A DNA stretch of 64,000 nt from Hydnum rufescens UP504 (Eukaryota > Basidiomycota > Agaricomycetes > Cantharellales > Hydnaceae), in contig MU128959.1 in assembly GCA_014904985.1 (NCBI GenBank), positions 71,080 through 135,079 on the forward strand, given 5' to 3'. The translations under genes were made by a program, and so were the position numbers. Below, in pieces: positions 24,742 to 34,009 of the stretch; positions within the stretch are counted from its first letter, which is position 1, and each line of letters begins with the position of its first letter. A model generated the notes under the pieces. It was not told the DNA's origin and made no database searches. It saw only the letters and a list, made by a program, of their open reading frames with translations.

Positions 24742-25329
24742 GGGCGGGATACGATATATGCTCTGGCGACTCCTCCAGGCTGAGGTGGAATCGGTGTGAT
24801 ACGCATCTCGGGTTCGTACGTGTGCGACGTCTGGACTTCAATGCTTGTTTCGCCTCTTCGACAGCTCGGCACAAACACGTCCCGGATACTCTTCAGGTGC
24901 ATGGTCATTCATCCTGAAACTCGGGAAGTCCTAGACGACGGAATGGCCGTATTCTTTCACGGTTCGTCTTCCTCTCATCTCTCGTGCAAACGACCACTGC
25001 ATGTGCATTTACCGGCGGTATACAATGCATAACTAGCCCCTAATACGTATACTTCGCGTAACGTCCTCGAATTACACGTCCACTCGGGCCGTGCTGTTAC
25101 CTCTGCCGTCCTCTCCGCTCTGTCACATATACCCACTCTCCGTCCTGCCGAGCCCGGTGAATTTAATCGCTGGGCATTTGAGAGCGGCCGGATCGACATG
25201 ACAGAGGCAGAGGGTATACGAGATCTGGTCGACGCAGAGACCGATGTGCGACGCAAATTGGCTCTCAGATCTGCCACTGTAATTCACATCTGTCTTACTG
25301 CCAAATATCTGAGCTTACAGCAGAAATTA
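24742..25329 (+). pseudogene. Decayed MSS1/MnmE/GTPBP3 mitochondrial tRNA-modification GTPase
   Basis: Relic of the GTPase that, with MTO1/GidA, makes the 5-carboxymethylaminomethyl-type U34 modification in mitochondrial tRNAs. The N-terminal folate-binding domain starts RDTIYALATPPG, is cut by an in-frame TGA at 24781-24783, then continues in the same frame GGIGVIRISG and MVIHPETREVLDDGMAVFF. After a frame change it reads VLELHVHSGRAVTSAVLSAL, then AEPGEFNRWAFESGRIDMTE and AEGIRDLVDAETDVRRK. Similarity stops near 25290. The rest of the helical domain, the whole G domain (no P-loop GxxxxGKS) and the C-terminal Cys motif are absent. It abuts the left direct repeat of the kinase relic. With a nonsense codon, a frame break and loss of the GTPase domain it cannot encode the enzyme. 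Confidence 0.8.
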
Positions 25330-25343
25330 ACGTTATCGAGTTA
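25330..25343 (+). repeat. Left direct repeat flanking the kinase relic
   Basis: ACGTTATCGAGTTA, identical to 26080-26093. The similarity extends outward with mismatches (CTTACAGC upstream in both copies). It marks the junction between the MSS1 relic and the inverted kinase fragment. Confidence 0.7.
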
Positions 25344-26079
25344 CCAACGCCCGAGCGGTAGACCCAACATATCAGCCGTTCCAACGGCTAAAACCAACTC
25401 TCGGACTGCGTGATCTTCACCGACAAGTTCCTCGACGTCGTCCACGACAACCATGACGTTCTCCGGCTTGAGGTCCATGTGTATGAGCTGGCAGTCTTGA
25501 TGTAAGAACTCGAGTACTTGTCACATTTAACGTGTGATTTGCTGGACGAGCACAATAAGGACACCCTTGAGATTGGTCTCGTCGCACCAGTGTAAGCACA
25601 GAAGGGTAAGCACATCCCCCTAGAGGGGCTCAAATATCATGCAAACATGTCGGTAGTCGGTCACATGTATGGTGGATGACCCAGGAATGCCGTCATCCAG
25701 CTTAAGCTCGAACGAGTTAAGAAATTGTACCAAATGCGCACGGCTGGGATGATTCGGGTTCGGGATATTCCTAATCTAGTTAAGGAGAGCGATCTCATCG
25801 CGCGCGGTCTGTGCATACTTGGGCGAGGACTTGACCACTTGAGAGCCACATGCACGTTGGCACTGTTCAAAGCGACGCGTCGTTAGTGTGGCAGTGGAAG
25901 CGGTGGTTAATGGTCTTGTTACCGTCAATCATTTACAACCCACACGATGTTAAAGTGGCCCCAACCAAGCTTGCGAATGACGAGATAACGACCACAGAGC
26001 CGTACTCCGTGGCACCTTCTTCCTTGTCGAGATCAAGGGGAGAGGATTTCTTGGGTATCCGACCTTACAGCGAAGATCG
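25344..26079 (-). pseudogene. Fragment of an SRPK-type serine/arginine protein kinase
   Basis: N-lobe and catalytic loop of an SR-protein kinase, degenerate. Reading leftwards from about 25990: LVIRKLGWGHFNIVW (the SRPK glycine loop), then HVALK with the ATP-binding Lys at about 25857, KSSPKYAQTARDEIALLN followed by a stop, VQFLNSFELKLDDG, HVCMIFEPL followed by a stop, and HQDCQLIHMDLKPENVMVV (catalytic Asp in HMDLKPEN) near 25480. The order is colinear with SRPKs, but there are at least two nonsense codons and frame changes, and the sequence ends soon after the catalytic loop. No DFG, spacer-flanking C-lobe or P+1 loop was found. It is inverted relative to the MSS1 relic and lies between 14-bp direct repeats. 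Confidence 0.78.
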
Positions 26080-26093
26080 ACGTTATCGAGTTA
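26080..26093 (+). repeat. Right direct repeat flanking the kinase relic
   Basis: Second copy of ACGTTATCGAGTTA, 750 bp from the first. It lies just outside the 5' end of the kinase relic and about 190 bp before the GMP synthase start. Confidence 0.7.
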
Positions 26094-26278
26094 GTAATCC
26101 AGGCATCCACTTGGATTGACTACCGAATGCACGAGCCAGTTCGTTACAAATTTCGGTCAATAAGTTAGAAGAATGATTACTTGACGATGGACGAATTGTG
26201 TCTGAGCTGGTAGTCGTGGTGCATATTATTGCTCGCAACCGTAGCGATTCGGATGCATTTCGAGAACCACAAACCGAA

Positions 26279-28492
26279 ATGTCAATCGCCGCAATCCACG
26301 ATGCATACGACACAATCCTCATCTTAGATTTTGGTTCTCAGGTCTGCCAGATGTGTCGGAAGCTCTCGATGCCTCATTGATTGACGGGCGTCCTTTCTTC
26401 GCATTAGTACAGTCATCTGATAACCCGTCGATGCCGTGAATTGAGTGTATATGCGGAGCTCATGCCTTGCACGCAGAAAATAAAGGATCTTACGTGGAAA
26501 CCAAAAGGTATTTATCTCCCAACGTTTTTGAGAAATGTACGCGGCTGATCGCCCCATCATAGGTATCATCCTGTCAGGTTCACCATATTCCGTCTATGAC
26601 GACGGCGCCCCACACGTCGATCCTAGTATTTTCGATCTTGGAGTGCCAGTACTAGGTATATGTTATGGTCTGCAGGTAGTGAAGAAATAGTGTGAGGTTT
26701 CGAATTTTGTCTCACGCACTTTGGCCAAAGGAAATAGCTTGGAATCTCGGCGGTGAAGTCGCGAAGTGTGATCATCGAGAGTACGGGTTTGCACAGGTCG
26801 AGGTCATAAAGACATCGAACCCATTGGTGGATCTTTTATTTAAAGGCATAGAGACAGATATGCAGGCAGGTTCTCTTGTCACTTTTTTTCACATCCAAAA
26901 TCCAAGAGGTTTCTTTTAGGTCTGGATGTCTCACGGTGATCAGCTATCGCAAATACCCACCGACTTCTACGTTATTGGGAAGACTACCACTGCACCATAC
27001 GCTGCAATCGCCCATAAGACCAGACCTTTCTGGGGCATACAATTCCATCCAGAGGTGACCCACTCCTTGCGAGGAAAAGAGGTTATTTCTCGGTTCGTCT
27101 TGGATATCACGAATTGTCGGGCAAATTGGACGATGGTGATCATCCCTCTTAGTTCGACTTAGCTGGAAAACCGACGTCCTGAGATTCTCCGTTCATTCTC
27201 AGGAAACTTTCATTGGCAAGGAGATCGCGCGAATCAGGGATATATGTGGGGAGAAGGGGCAGGTCATCGGCGCCGTCAGTGGTGGGGTCGACAGCTCTGT
27301 TGCCGCTAAGCTCATGCATGAGGCGATCGGGGACCGGTACGTCTACAACTAATGTGGATTATCTAGTTCACTGAATTGGTATTAGTTTCCACGCAGTTCT
27401 AGTGGATAATGGCGTATTGCGCGAGAACGAGGCGGCGCAAGTCAAGGAGATGCTCTCCAAGGACCTTGGAGTGAATCTCACCGTTATCGATGCCTCCGAC
27501 TTGTTCCTCTCTCGACTTGCGGACGTTGAAGATCCCGAGAAGAAACGAAAGATCATCGGCAACACCTTTATCGAGGTATTCGAACGGGAAGCTGCCAAGA
27601 TCGAAGCAGACGCCGAAAAAGACCTCGAGGAGCGTGGGGGCGAGGCCAAAGGAAAGATCGAGTGGCTCCTCCAGGGGACCCTGTATCCTGATGTCATCGA
27701 GAGTATCAGTTTCAAAGGTCCCAGCGCGACGATCAAAACACATCACAATGTCGGTGGGCTCCTCGCTAACATGCAGCTGAAACTGATTGAGCCTCTGCGC
27801 GAGCTCTTTAAAGGTGCATTAGGTTTTCCACCCCTCTCGCTTAGACGACATGGTGCTGACCATTTCATACGCACAGACGAGGTCCGCGCACTGGGACGAT
27901 TGCTGTCCATCCCTGCCCGACTTGTCAACCGACATCCATTTCCTGGACCTGGCCTTGCGATTCGTATTCTTGGACCAGTGACTCGATCGCAAGTCAAGAT
28001 CGCCCAAAAGGCGGATACGATCTACATCGATGAGATCCGCAAAGCTGGACTGTACGATCAAATCAGTCAGGCCTTCGCGGTCTTACTTCCCGTGAAGGCT
28101 GTGGGTGTGATGGGAGACAAACGAACGTACGAGCAAGTACGCCTGCGTCATCCTTCTACTTGAAACCAGCCGATTTGATGATATCGTCTATGCTATCAGG
28201 TAATTGTGCTGCGTGCAGTTCAGACGGAAGATTTCATGACGGCAGATTGGTAAGGTTTTATACGACCCTCAGCCTTGGTTCTTCTAATATCTGTGCGCCT
28301 CAAGGTTCGCTTTCCCCCCAGAGGTTCTAAGGAAGATCTCGTCCCGAATTACGAACGAGGTGGAAGGCGTGAATCGAGTCACTTATGATATTTCATCCAA
28401 ACCGCCTGGAGTGAGTTTGTTCTGTTCGTTCAAGCGTCCGTAGGTCTTGATTTCCTGACGTGGGACCTTGACAGACCGTCGAGTGGCTGTAG
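26279..28492 (+). CDS. GUA1: GMP synthase (glutamine-hydrolysing)
   Basis: Cytosolic enzyme converting XMP, ATP and glutamine to GMP. Exon 1 (26279-26341) reads [20 protein letters not shown]; exons at 26413-26507 and 26563-26675 complete the class I glutamine amidotransferase, with the nucleophile in VLGICYGLQ (Cys codon 26661-26663) and the His-Glu pair in [13 protein letters not shown]. The ATP-pyrophosphatase part has the P-loop [20 protein letters not shown] near 27265-27320. The dimerisation domain contains [20 protein letters not shown] and [20 protein letters not shown]. After two short introns it finishes [20 protein letters not shown] and, in the last exon, TVEWL with the stop at 28490-28492. 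All catalytic motifs are present; several introns of 50-70 nt were removed by eye. It appears intact despite the two pseudogenes just upstream. Confidence 0.93.
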
Positions 28493-28899
28493 CTTCTGGC
28501 TTACGATGCGTAGGCGATTAACGGTCGTATATATGTGCAGGCCCATGCCCATACGTATGGTGGGGAGACCATATGAAGCAGTAATGTGCCAGATGATTCG
28601 CGGTAGAAATGCAATTAGACTTTAGACCTAACATTGGGCTCGAGTTTCTGCGTACAATCGACATTGGAAATGTTCCGGATGATAGAAAAAAAAGACCCAA
28701 GTTGGGAATGGAATGTTAAGGTAGTTTGTAACAGTCGTAATTGGCGCGGTACTGAGGTATATGAGAATAGCTCTTACATTACCGGAAGAGAACAGAAGCC
28801 ACATCTAAACAGTCTGGATTACAAAGAACCGCAAACCCAAATTATAACGAAATGCTATGATGCAGAGCTCGGCGAGGCGTAGAACTTGCCGAAGGGAAA
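28493..28899. other. Intergenic region, nothing recognised
   Basis: About 400 bp between the convergent GMP synthase and coiled-coil genes. Only short frames without family resemblance occur. Confidence 0.4.
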
Positions 28900-29705
28900 T
28901 TAAAAGTTAGCATCTGGTTCAATTCCGTATACTGCCCTGAAAATGGTGGTCATGACGGCCCGTTCCCAGTTCACCGACATAGCAAGGACACCATGAGGAA
29001 TTAACTCTTGTGTTGAGGCATGTGCAGCTGTATTTCCATCACGCCGAAGTGTGCTTGGTTCAAGGAGCATATTCAGGACTTCGGGCTTGCGTCCAATCGC
29101 TTTCCAGTTCGGGTCCTTCGAGGTGTTCAGAACCTTGTGTACCAAGTCACGCAGGCTATCGGATGGGATTTTGAGTTCCAAATCGTCCCAATTAGTGTAG
29201 CCGCATAATCTGGCAAGATGATCACGACCATGGTCTAGCAGGACTCGAATGCGAATGGCGTTAATCGCAACCCTATCCTGTAAAGGAGCATTCTAAGTAA
29301 AGGATTGATCTAGGAGAGGATAGATACACCCGCCCCCGCGATCGCCTGCATCATGGTTTGCTGCCTCTGCTGTAGACCACAGATGGCCCAGTCTTGCCGC
29401 GCATCCGACTCCTGCAAGTCCTGAATAGTGTTTTCGTGGGCACGGATGGCCCGCCCTTGCCGCGCATCCGACTCCTGCAAGTTCTGAATAGCGTTTTCGT
29501 GGGCACGGATGGTCTGTCCTTGTTGCACATGAGACTCCTGCAAGTCCTGAATAGTGTTTTCGTGGGCAAGGGTGGTCTGTCCTTGTTGCACGTCAGACTC
29601 CCGCAAGTCCTGAATAGTGTTTTCAAGGGCACGGATCGTCTGTCCTTGCTGTACATCGGACTTCTCGAGCTGGTCCAGCCTGGACAGGATGGCTTCTAGA
29701 GACAA
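28900..29705 (-). CDS. Coiled-coil repeat protein with a conserved-looking C-terminal helical region
   Basis: Function unknown. Exon 1 (29705 to about 29311) begins MSLEAILSRLDQLEKSDVQQ and then repeats a 21-residue unit (QGQTIRALENTIQDLRESDV and variants) about four times; 21 residues are three heptads, so each unit extends one coiled coil in register. A 30-40 nt intron leads to exon 2, which starts near 29278 with DRVAINAIRIRVLLDHGRDH, continues LARLCGYTNWDDLELKIPSD and RDGNTAAHASTQELI, and ends PDANF at 28900. Leu/Ile-rich helices in exon 2 look like a conserved fungal domain that I cannot name. A hAT-like MITE lies about 230 bp upstream and may fall in its promoter or leader. Confidence 0.55.
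29397..29655 (-). repeat. 63-bp coding minisatellite
   Basis: About four tandem 63-bp units, each with CTCCTGCAAGTCCTGAATAG followed by GTGTTTTCGTGGGCA on the plus strand, with 5-15% divergence between units. It encodes the 21-residue coiled-coil repeat. Confidence 0.88.
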
Positions 29706-29931
29706 GGGGATCTCCGAAGGAGCTCAATCGTCTTCAGTTCAAATATCTAAGCTCTGTAATCTATTCATAGTCACCTGGGTCTGCCTTGGGTTTGTTCGAG
29801 TGGGTAGGACGCGCTTGCTGTTGCACCGTGACTTGGGTCTTGCGGGGCATTCTGTTTGGGCGGTCTGGCGAGTTCGGGGAGGGCAGAGTTTGTAACATTT
29901 GAACACCCGACACCCGAGACATGTCTGAGGC

Positions 29932-30105
29932 TAGTGTTGCCGCGACTCGACTTGACTTGACTCGACTCGACTTCGGAGCGACTTCCGGCGACTTGACTTG
30001 CGACTTGAGTCGGCTCGAGCCGCACATTATGGTGTCGTAGGAGCGACTCGACTCGACTCGACTTGCGACTTGGGTCGGCGCGAGTCGCAAGTCGCGGCAA
30101 CACTA
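29932..30105. mobile_element. hAT-like MITE (174 bp) built of CGACT/CGACTTG repeats
   Basis: The element begins TAGTGTTGCCGCGACT and ends with the exact inverse complement of that 16-mer, finishing at 30105. It is flanked by an 8-bp direct duplication TCTGAGGC (29924-29931 and 30106-30113). The 8-bp target duplication and TAGTG/CAGTG-type ends are hallmarks of hAT-superfamily elements. The interior has no coding capacity; it consists of degenerate tandem CGACT, CGACTTG and related units, partly mirrored, so the whole element could fold into a long imperfect hairpin. A hAT transposase in trans would be needed for movement; none is present in this window. Confidence 0.82.
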
Positions 30106-30113
30106 TCTGAGGC

Positions 30114-32640
30114 TTTGGACTTCGTCCACACTTCCGGTTATTTCTCCATTCTTGGTCGGCACCTTAGGGTGCAGGTTATGCCTCCTACATTTGGATTTTG
30201 AGTATGAGCGGGATATGCTCGGGAAACAAGGAGGCACTGATCGAACATATCTCCCCTCATCATGTAATTGAGGACGTCAGTGCAGGATGTCCCAAATCCG
30301 ACTTTCTGGCATCGTGAGGCAGATTCCACAATATTTTATCTGGTGGGTCGTTGAATATCGCTGGCAATGCCAACCCCTGTTTGCCCCGGACTGCAGATCA
30401 ATCTCTTTTGGCAAGGACCCGTTGCGGCGTCATGGGGCTTTGGCCTGCGGTCGCCGCCCGTTGTTCCCTCAACTGCCTATTTAATCTTCACTGCGCCCTG
30501 CCACACATTTTATTAGATACTCGCGAGCAGGGGCCAATTCCTCATGATCAACTCCATCCTCGTATCCTTGTGTCCGTATCCATCCACCGCGACACGATTA
30601 TTAGGTCCCCTCCTGATCTGCGCCTCGGGTAGCAGATTCATCGCAATCGGTGCCAACTGCCAATGCTCGGGAAGTGTCCCGCATGCATATTGTCCGGGGA
30701 AGTAACGGATCTTCAAATCTGAAAGAACGCCATTTCGGGTGAGCTGCTATCTTGGGCTTTTGTCATCCTCTCCCCCACAGAACAAAAGAACCGTCGCGGT
30801 ATCTGATAATTCCGATTCCGAAACAGATCTCCTGCCCATCACTCGGTCCACCCTTTATTGACTAACATTATATGTAGAGGAGATTGGTGGCACCAACCTT
30901 CCCATCCTTAACGGGATGTGTGTGACACCGCAATTTATTGATGGTTCGGGTGTTTATTAGAGCGCGCTTTTTCACTCCTGCTCCTCGAAGGAAATGGCGT
31001 GGCCACTTTGCTACTCGCTGCTGAGGTAAGCGGCCGACGCTCTGCGATTGCATCCGGATCTTCCTACCACAGGGCCACCTTCGGAACTGTGCACCAGGTC
31101 TGACACTGTCTCGAATTTGAATCCTCGTAACCCCTTGAACTACCAAGGCAATTAGTTACGGCTATTCCAGATTCAGGATAGTGTCAGAGCCTGGTGGGTG
31201 TTATCTTCATTGGCTTGGAAAAAGCGATCTCGTTTGCCTGTGATCAGATAGATGACACGATATCCGTCGGTCCCATTGAGGTTGATTGAACCATGTACAT
31301 TTTTCCGGCTCCAAATACCAACTAGACTCTTTGATGAACAATCTGCCCGAGGCGACCTACGTCTCCCCTGCCTCCCCATCTGAATTGAGCCAATTTTTCC
31401 TCGACGAGGACACGAGGACGCAGCTCGTTCCCGTCAGCAGGCGCACTTGTCAATACTAGCGTGGTCTCCGGGCCCCTAGGATCTACCGCTTTGCTTGCTC
31501 TCCCATTTGATACGCGTCCCTAAACACCCTCGCTATATCCCCGATCTATCGGGTCCACATGTAGGAAGGATGGGACGTGCTGACGGAAGGCAGCGCGGGA
31601 ACCTAGGAATCCATGCACGCAGCTCAATTACTACGGCCCAGCCCCCGACACTCGTCGCAAGATATATTAGATCTCCCTAATCACCTAAACTATACCACGC
31701 GGAGCAATGTGGGTGCGGTCAGGCGGGATGGAGGTCGGCCTGCGGCCTGCCTCAGCTACTGTGCCTGGGTCGTCCGCTCGAGACACCCTGATCTCCATTC
31801 CCCTTCGCCCCTGGAAGCCCCTATGTATTTCAGTGGCACAAATTCCCGAGCTGATTTTGGTAAGTTGTTAGAGAAAGATGGCGTATTTTCAGCGCGTCAA
31901 AGGCATGTGGGCAGACTTGTCCGCAATGAGGGGTGGATCACGCCAAAGTTGGTAGATGTTACTGCGGCACCCTGGGATACTTTGCTTGGGCTTCTCCAGA
32001 CAGGAGAGCTATCGCGGTTTTTTTTTCAACCCTGCACCGGCGCCTATTACCTGTCAAAGCCACGTGAGCACAATATTCATATTTGTATCCTACGCATGTG
32101 GAGCTGCCCATTGGAGAAAGATTTCCGATAACGGGACTGTCTTTTACGAGCGTTGGGCTGCGGTGCCCAGGCTGTGAGTCACAATTCTGTCGTAGGTCCG
32201 CGCTTGTCATGTCATATTCCAATCATCTTTTGACGTCACGATATGCAATCAAGAGAAGCCTCCAATCCTTATCGATATTTCAAACCCCGCTGCGATTTCA
32301 CATTAATTGCCTCCATGGGGTCATCAAGCCCGATCAGATTCTCTCAGATGAAAAGCTGGCCCCAACCGCACCACAAACACGACGCATAACCGTTTACGAT
32401 TAAAGAGGCGCGCGCTATCAGGGATGGAACCACATGATGAGACAAATTCTTTTGTTCTATTATCTCTAGCGCCCGGCGTAAAAGTCGTACGACAAGTCCG
32501 TGCAATCAAGGTGACGCTACGCCTCTCTCCATTTCCATTATGGTGGCCGATTGGCGATCGCTTAATGGGGGGCAAGTTCTCGGCAAAGTCCTGTCCAAAA
32601 AAGGCGCCGACAGGCGATGAATATACAAAGGTAAGCAGAA
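30114..32640. other. Gene-poor, apparently decayed sequence
   Basis: About 2.5 kb with only short frames in all six phases and no protein that I recognise. Frames at 30513-30716 and 31173-31379 (minus) have some protein-like composition (for example GSINLNGTDGYRVIYLITGK) but lack neighbouring exons. A plus-strand stretch near 32308-32352 reads LHGVIKPDQILSDE, resembling a kinase catalytic loop without its Asp; this is weak evidence for a decayed kinase. Confidence 0.35.
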
Positions 32641-32961
32641 GTGCTCATGAGATACTGGAGATTGCCATCTGCCGCGCAGCATCCGTATTTTCAAGTGCTA
32701 TCTGGATCCCATCTTGTTTCCTTGCCCCTCAACATGCACCGCACCATATCGCAAACCAAGCGGCGCCAATCGGCAGCGTCAAATTCTCAGCCAAAGCCTT
32801 ACACAGATCACAAACAAACCCGATCAAGGCGAGGCAAGTCATTTTCATTAAAGAATGCTTATCAGCACGTTGATCTAATATCGAAAAGGCTGTTTGACAT
32901 GTCGCATACGTCGAAAGGCATGTCGCTCTCTGGCTCATCAGATCCGCGCGATTTCCACTAA
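32641..32961 (+). pseudogene. Possible relic of a protein-kinase C-lobe end (MAK/Ime2-like?)
   Basis: The frame contains LPSAAQHPYFQVLSG, which resembles the end of CMGC kinases of the MAK/Ime2 type (PTAAQALxHPYFQV), followed by a basic Ser-rich tail. There is no intact catalytic domain upstream, only the loop-like segment near 32320 in another exon or frame. This could equally be chance; low confidence. Confidence 0.25.
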
Positions 32962-33396
32962 TCCATGCACAGAAATGCGATGAGCCCACTGATCAGTCAG
33001 CTTGTGTATCCTGTACAAGGTATGCAAGGATCCTAGACGCCTGGTTACATAACTGAGCACCTTGTTGAAGGCTCAACATCGAGTGCCTCGGCTACGCTCC
33101 CAAGAGGCCCCTGTGGCTCATTGTATGTCTTCTTCGTAGCAATGGGGGATGGTTCTATATTTTATTATTCTTCATTCGCAGGCAACGGGGCAGCAGTGCC
33201 TAGAGGCTATTAGGCGCTTTCTCGCAGAGCGAGCGAAAAGGGGTGGGTTGCTTACAATGCTGCAGACTAACCTTGTGAGATCAATCTCCGTCCCTGTCAG
33301 ACCCAAACATGCTCCGCCTGGCCGAGTTCTATGAGGCATACAACTGGGTTCCGACTTTGAAACCATCCACCCCGGAAGTGCCGTCGCCTGGACCAT

Positions 33397-33894
33397 ATGA
33401 ATCAAATGGAAGAAAGTGATGCACCCCAAGAGGAGCAAGAGCATGAAGATCGTTGGACCAGTCCCGTTAACATCTCGCCTTTTTCTGCTCATCCCCTCAT
33501 TCATCATTCCACCCCTGCTCTTTCACCCTCATCGACTACAATCCTACCCACCCATCTCACGGATAGCGGTGTCTTGGATATCTTTCTTTCTTATGCTCCA
33601 GATGAATACACTCCTTCGTGGCCACACAACTTTTCTCTTCCCGGAGGAAACTTCCCGATATATTCCAGCCCCAAACAACCTGCCGTCGCGGAGAGCTCGG
33701 AGAATCACATCAATCATCATGCATCCCCATCGCTATTTCCGGACTATTTCGATTATCCGTCGTATCTTTCAGATGCGCGGGCCCAAGAGGACGATTCCAA
33801 TTCTCAGAAATTGACCCCATCTTTGTTTCCTTCAGAATGGTCACCAGATTCGGCGGGGGGCCGGGAGTTCATACCAGACATGGTTCCCCCATGA
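33397..33894 (+). CDS. Ser/Pro/His-rich open frame, unknown
   Basis: A 165-residue frame of low complexity (Ser, Pro, Asp, Tyr), with YAPDEYTPSWPHNFSLPGGN and FPDYFDYPSYLSDA. It may continue after an intron near 33890 into EGMRFQALFATIFERFPLQ. An exon-like piece just upstream (33300-33420) reads LRLAEFYEAYNWVPTLKP. The composition resembles a disordered region of a fungal transcription factor or kinase tail, but no DNA-binding or other domain is present, so the function is open and it may be part of the decayed region. Confidence 0.3.
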   Translation: MNQMEESDAPQEEQEHEDRWTSPVNISPFSAHPLIHHSTPALSPSSTTILPTHLTDSGVLDIFLSYAPDEYTPSWPHNFSLPGGNFPIYSSPKQPAVAESSENHINHHASPSLFPDYFDYPSYLSDARAQEDDSNSQKLTPSLFPSEWSPDSAGGREFIPDMVPP

Positions 33895-34009
33895 AGGCAT
33901 GCGCTTTCAGGCCTTATTCGCCACTATCTTTGAACGCTTTCCACTCCAGGACCTGCTTCCCAATAATCGTGCCACGCGAGGAGTTGCAAATGAGATCTGA
34001 ATGATTATT

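Noticed and set aside
24465..24908. 147-residue minus-strand frame opposite the MSS1 relic
   Set aside because: It is the antisense shadow of the GGIGVIRISG and Ser/Pro-rich region; its conserved-looking parts mirror the plus strand.
29400..29650. CRISPR-like array
   Set aside because: The units are contiguous tandem repeats without unique spacers and code a coiled coil in a eukaryotic gene.
29761..30103. Two overlapping minus-strand frames of 109-110 residues, Ser/Arg-rich
   Set aside because: They run through the MITE; the Ser/Arg richness comes from the CGACT repeats, not from an SR protein.
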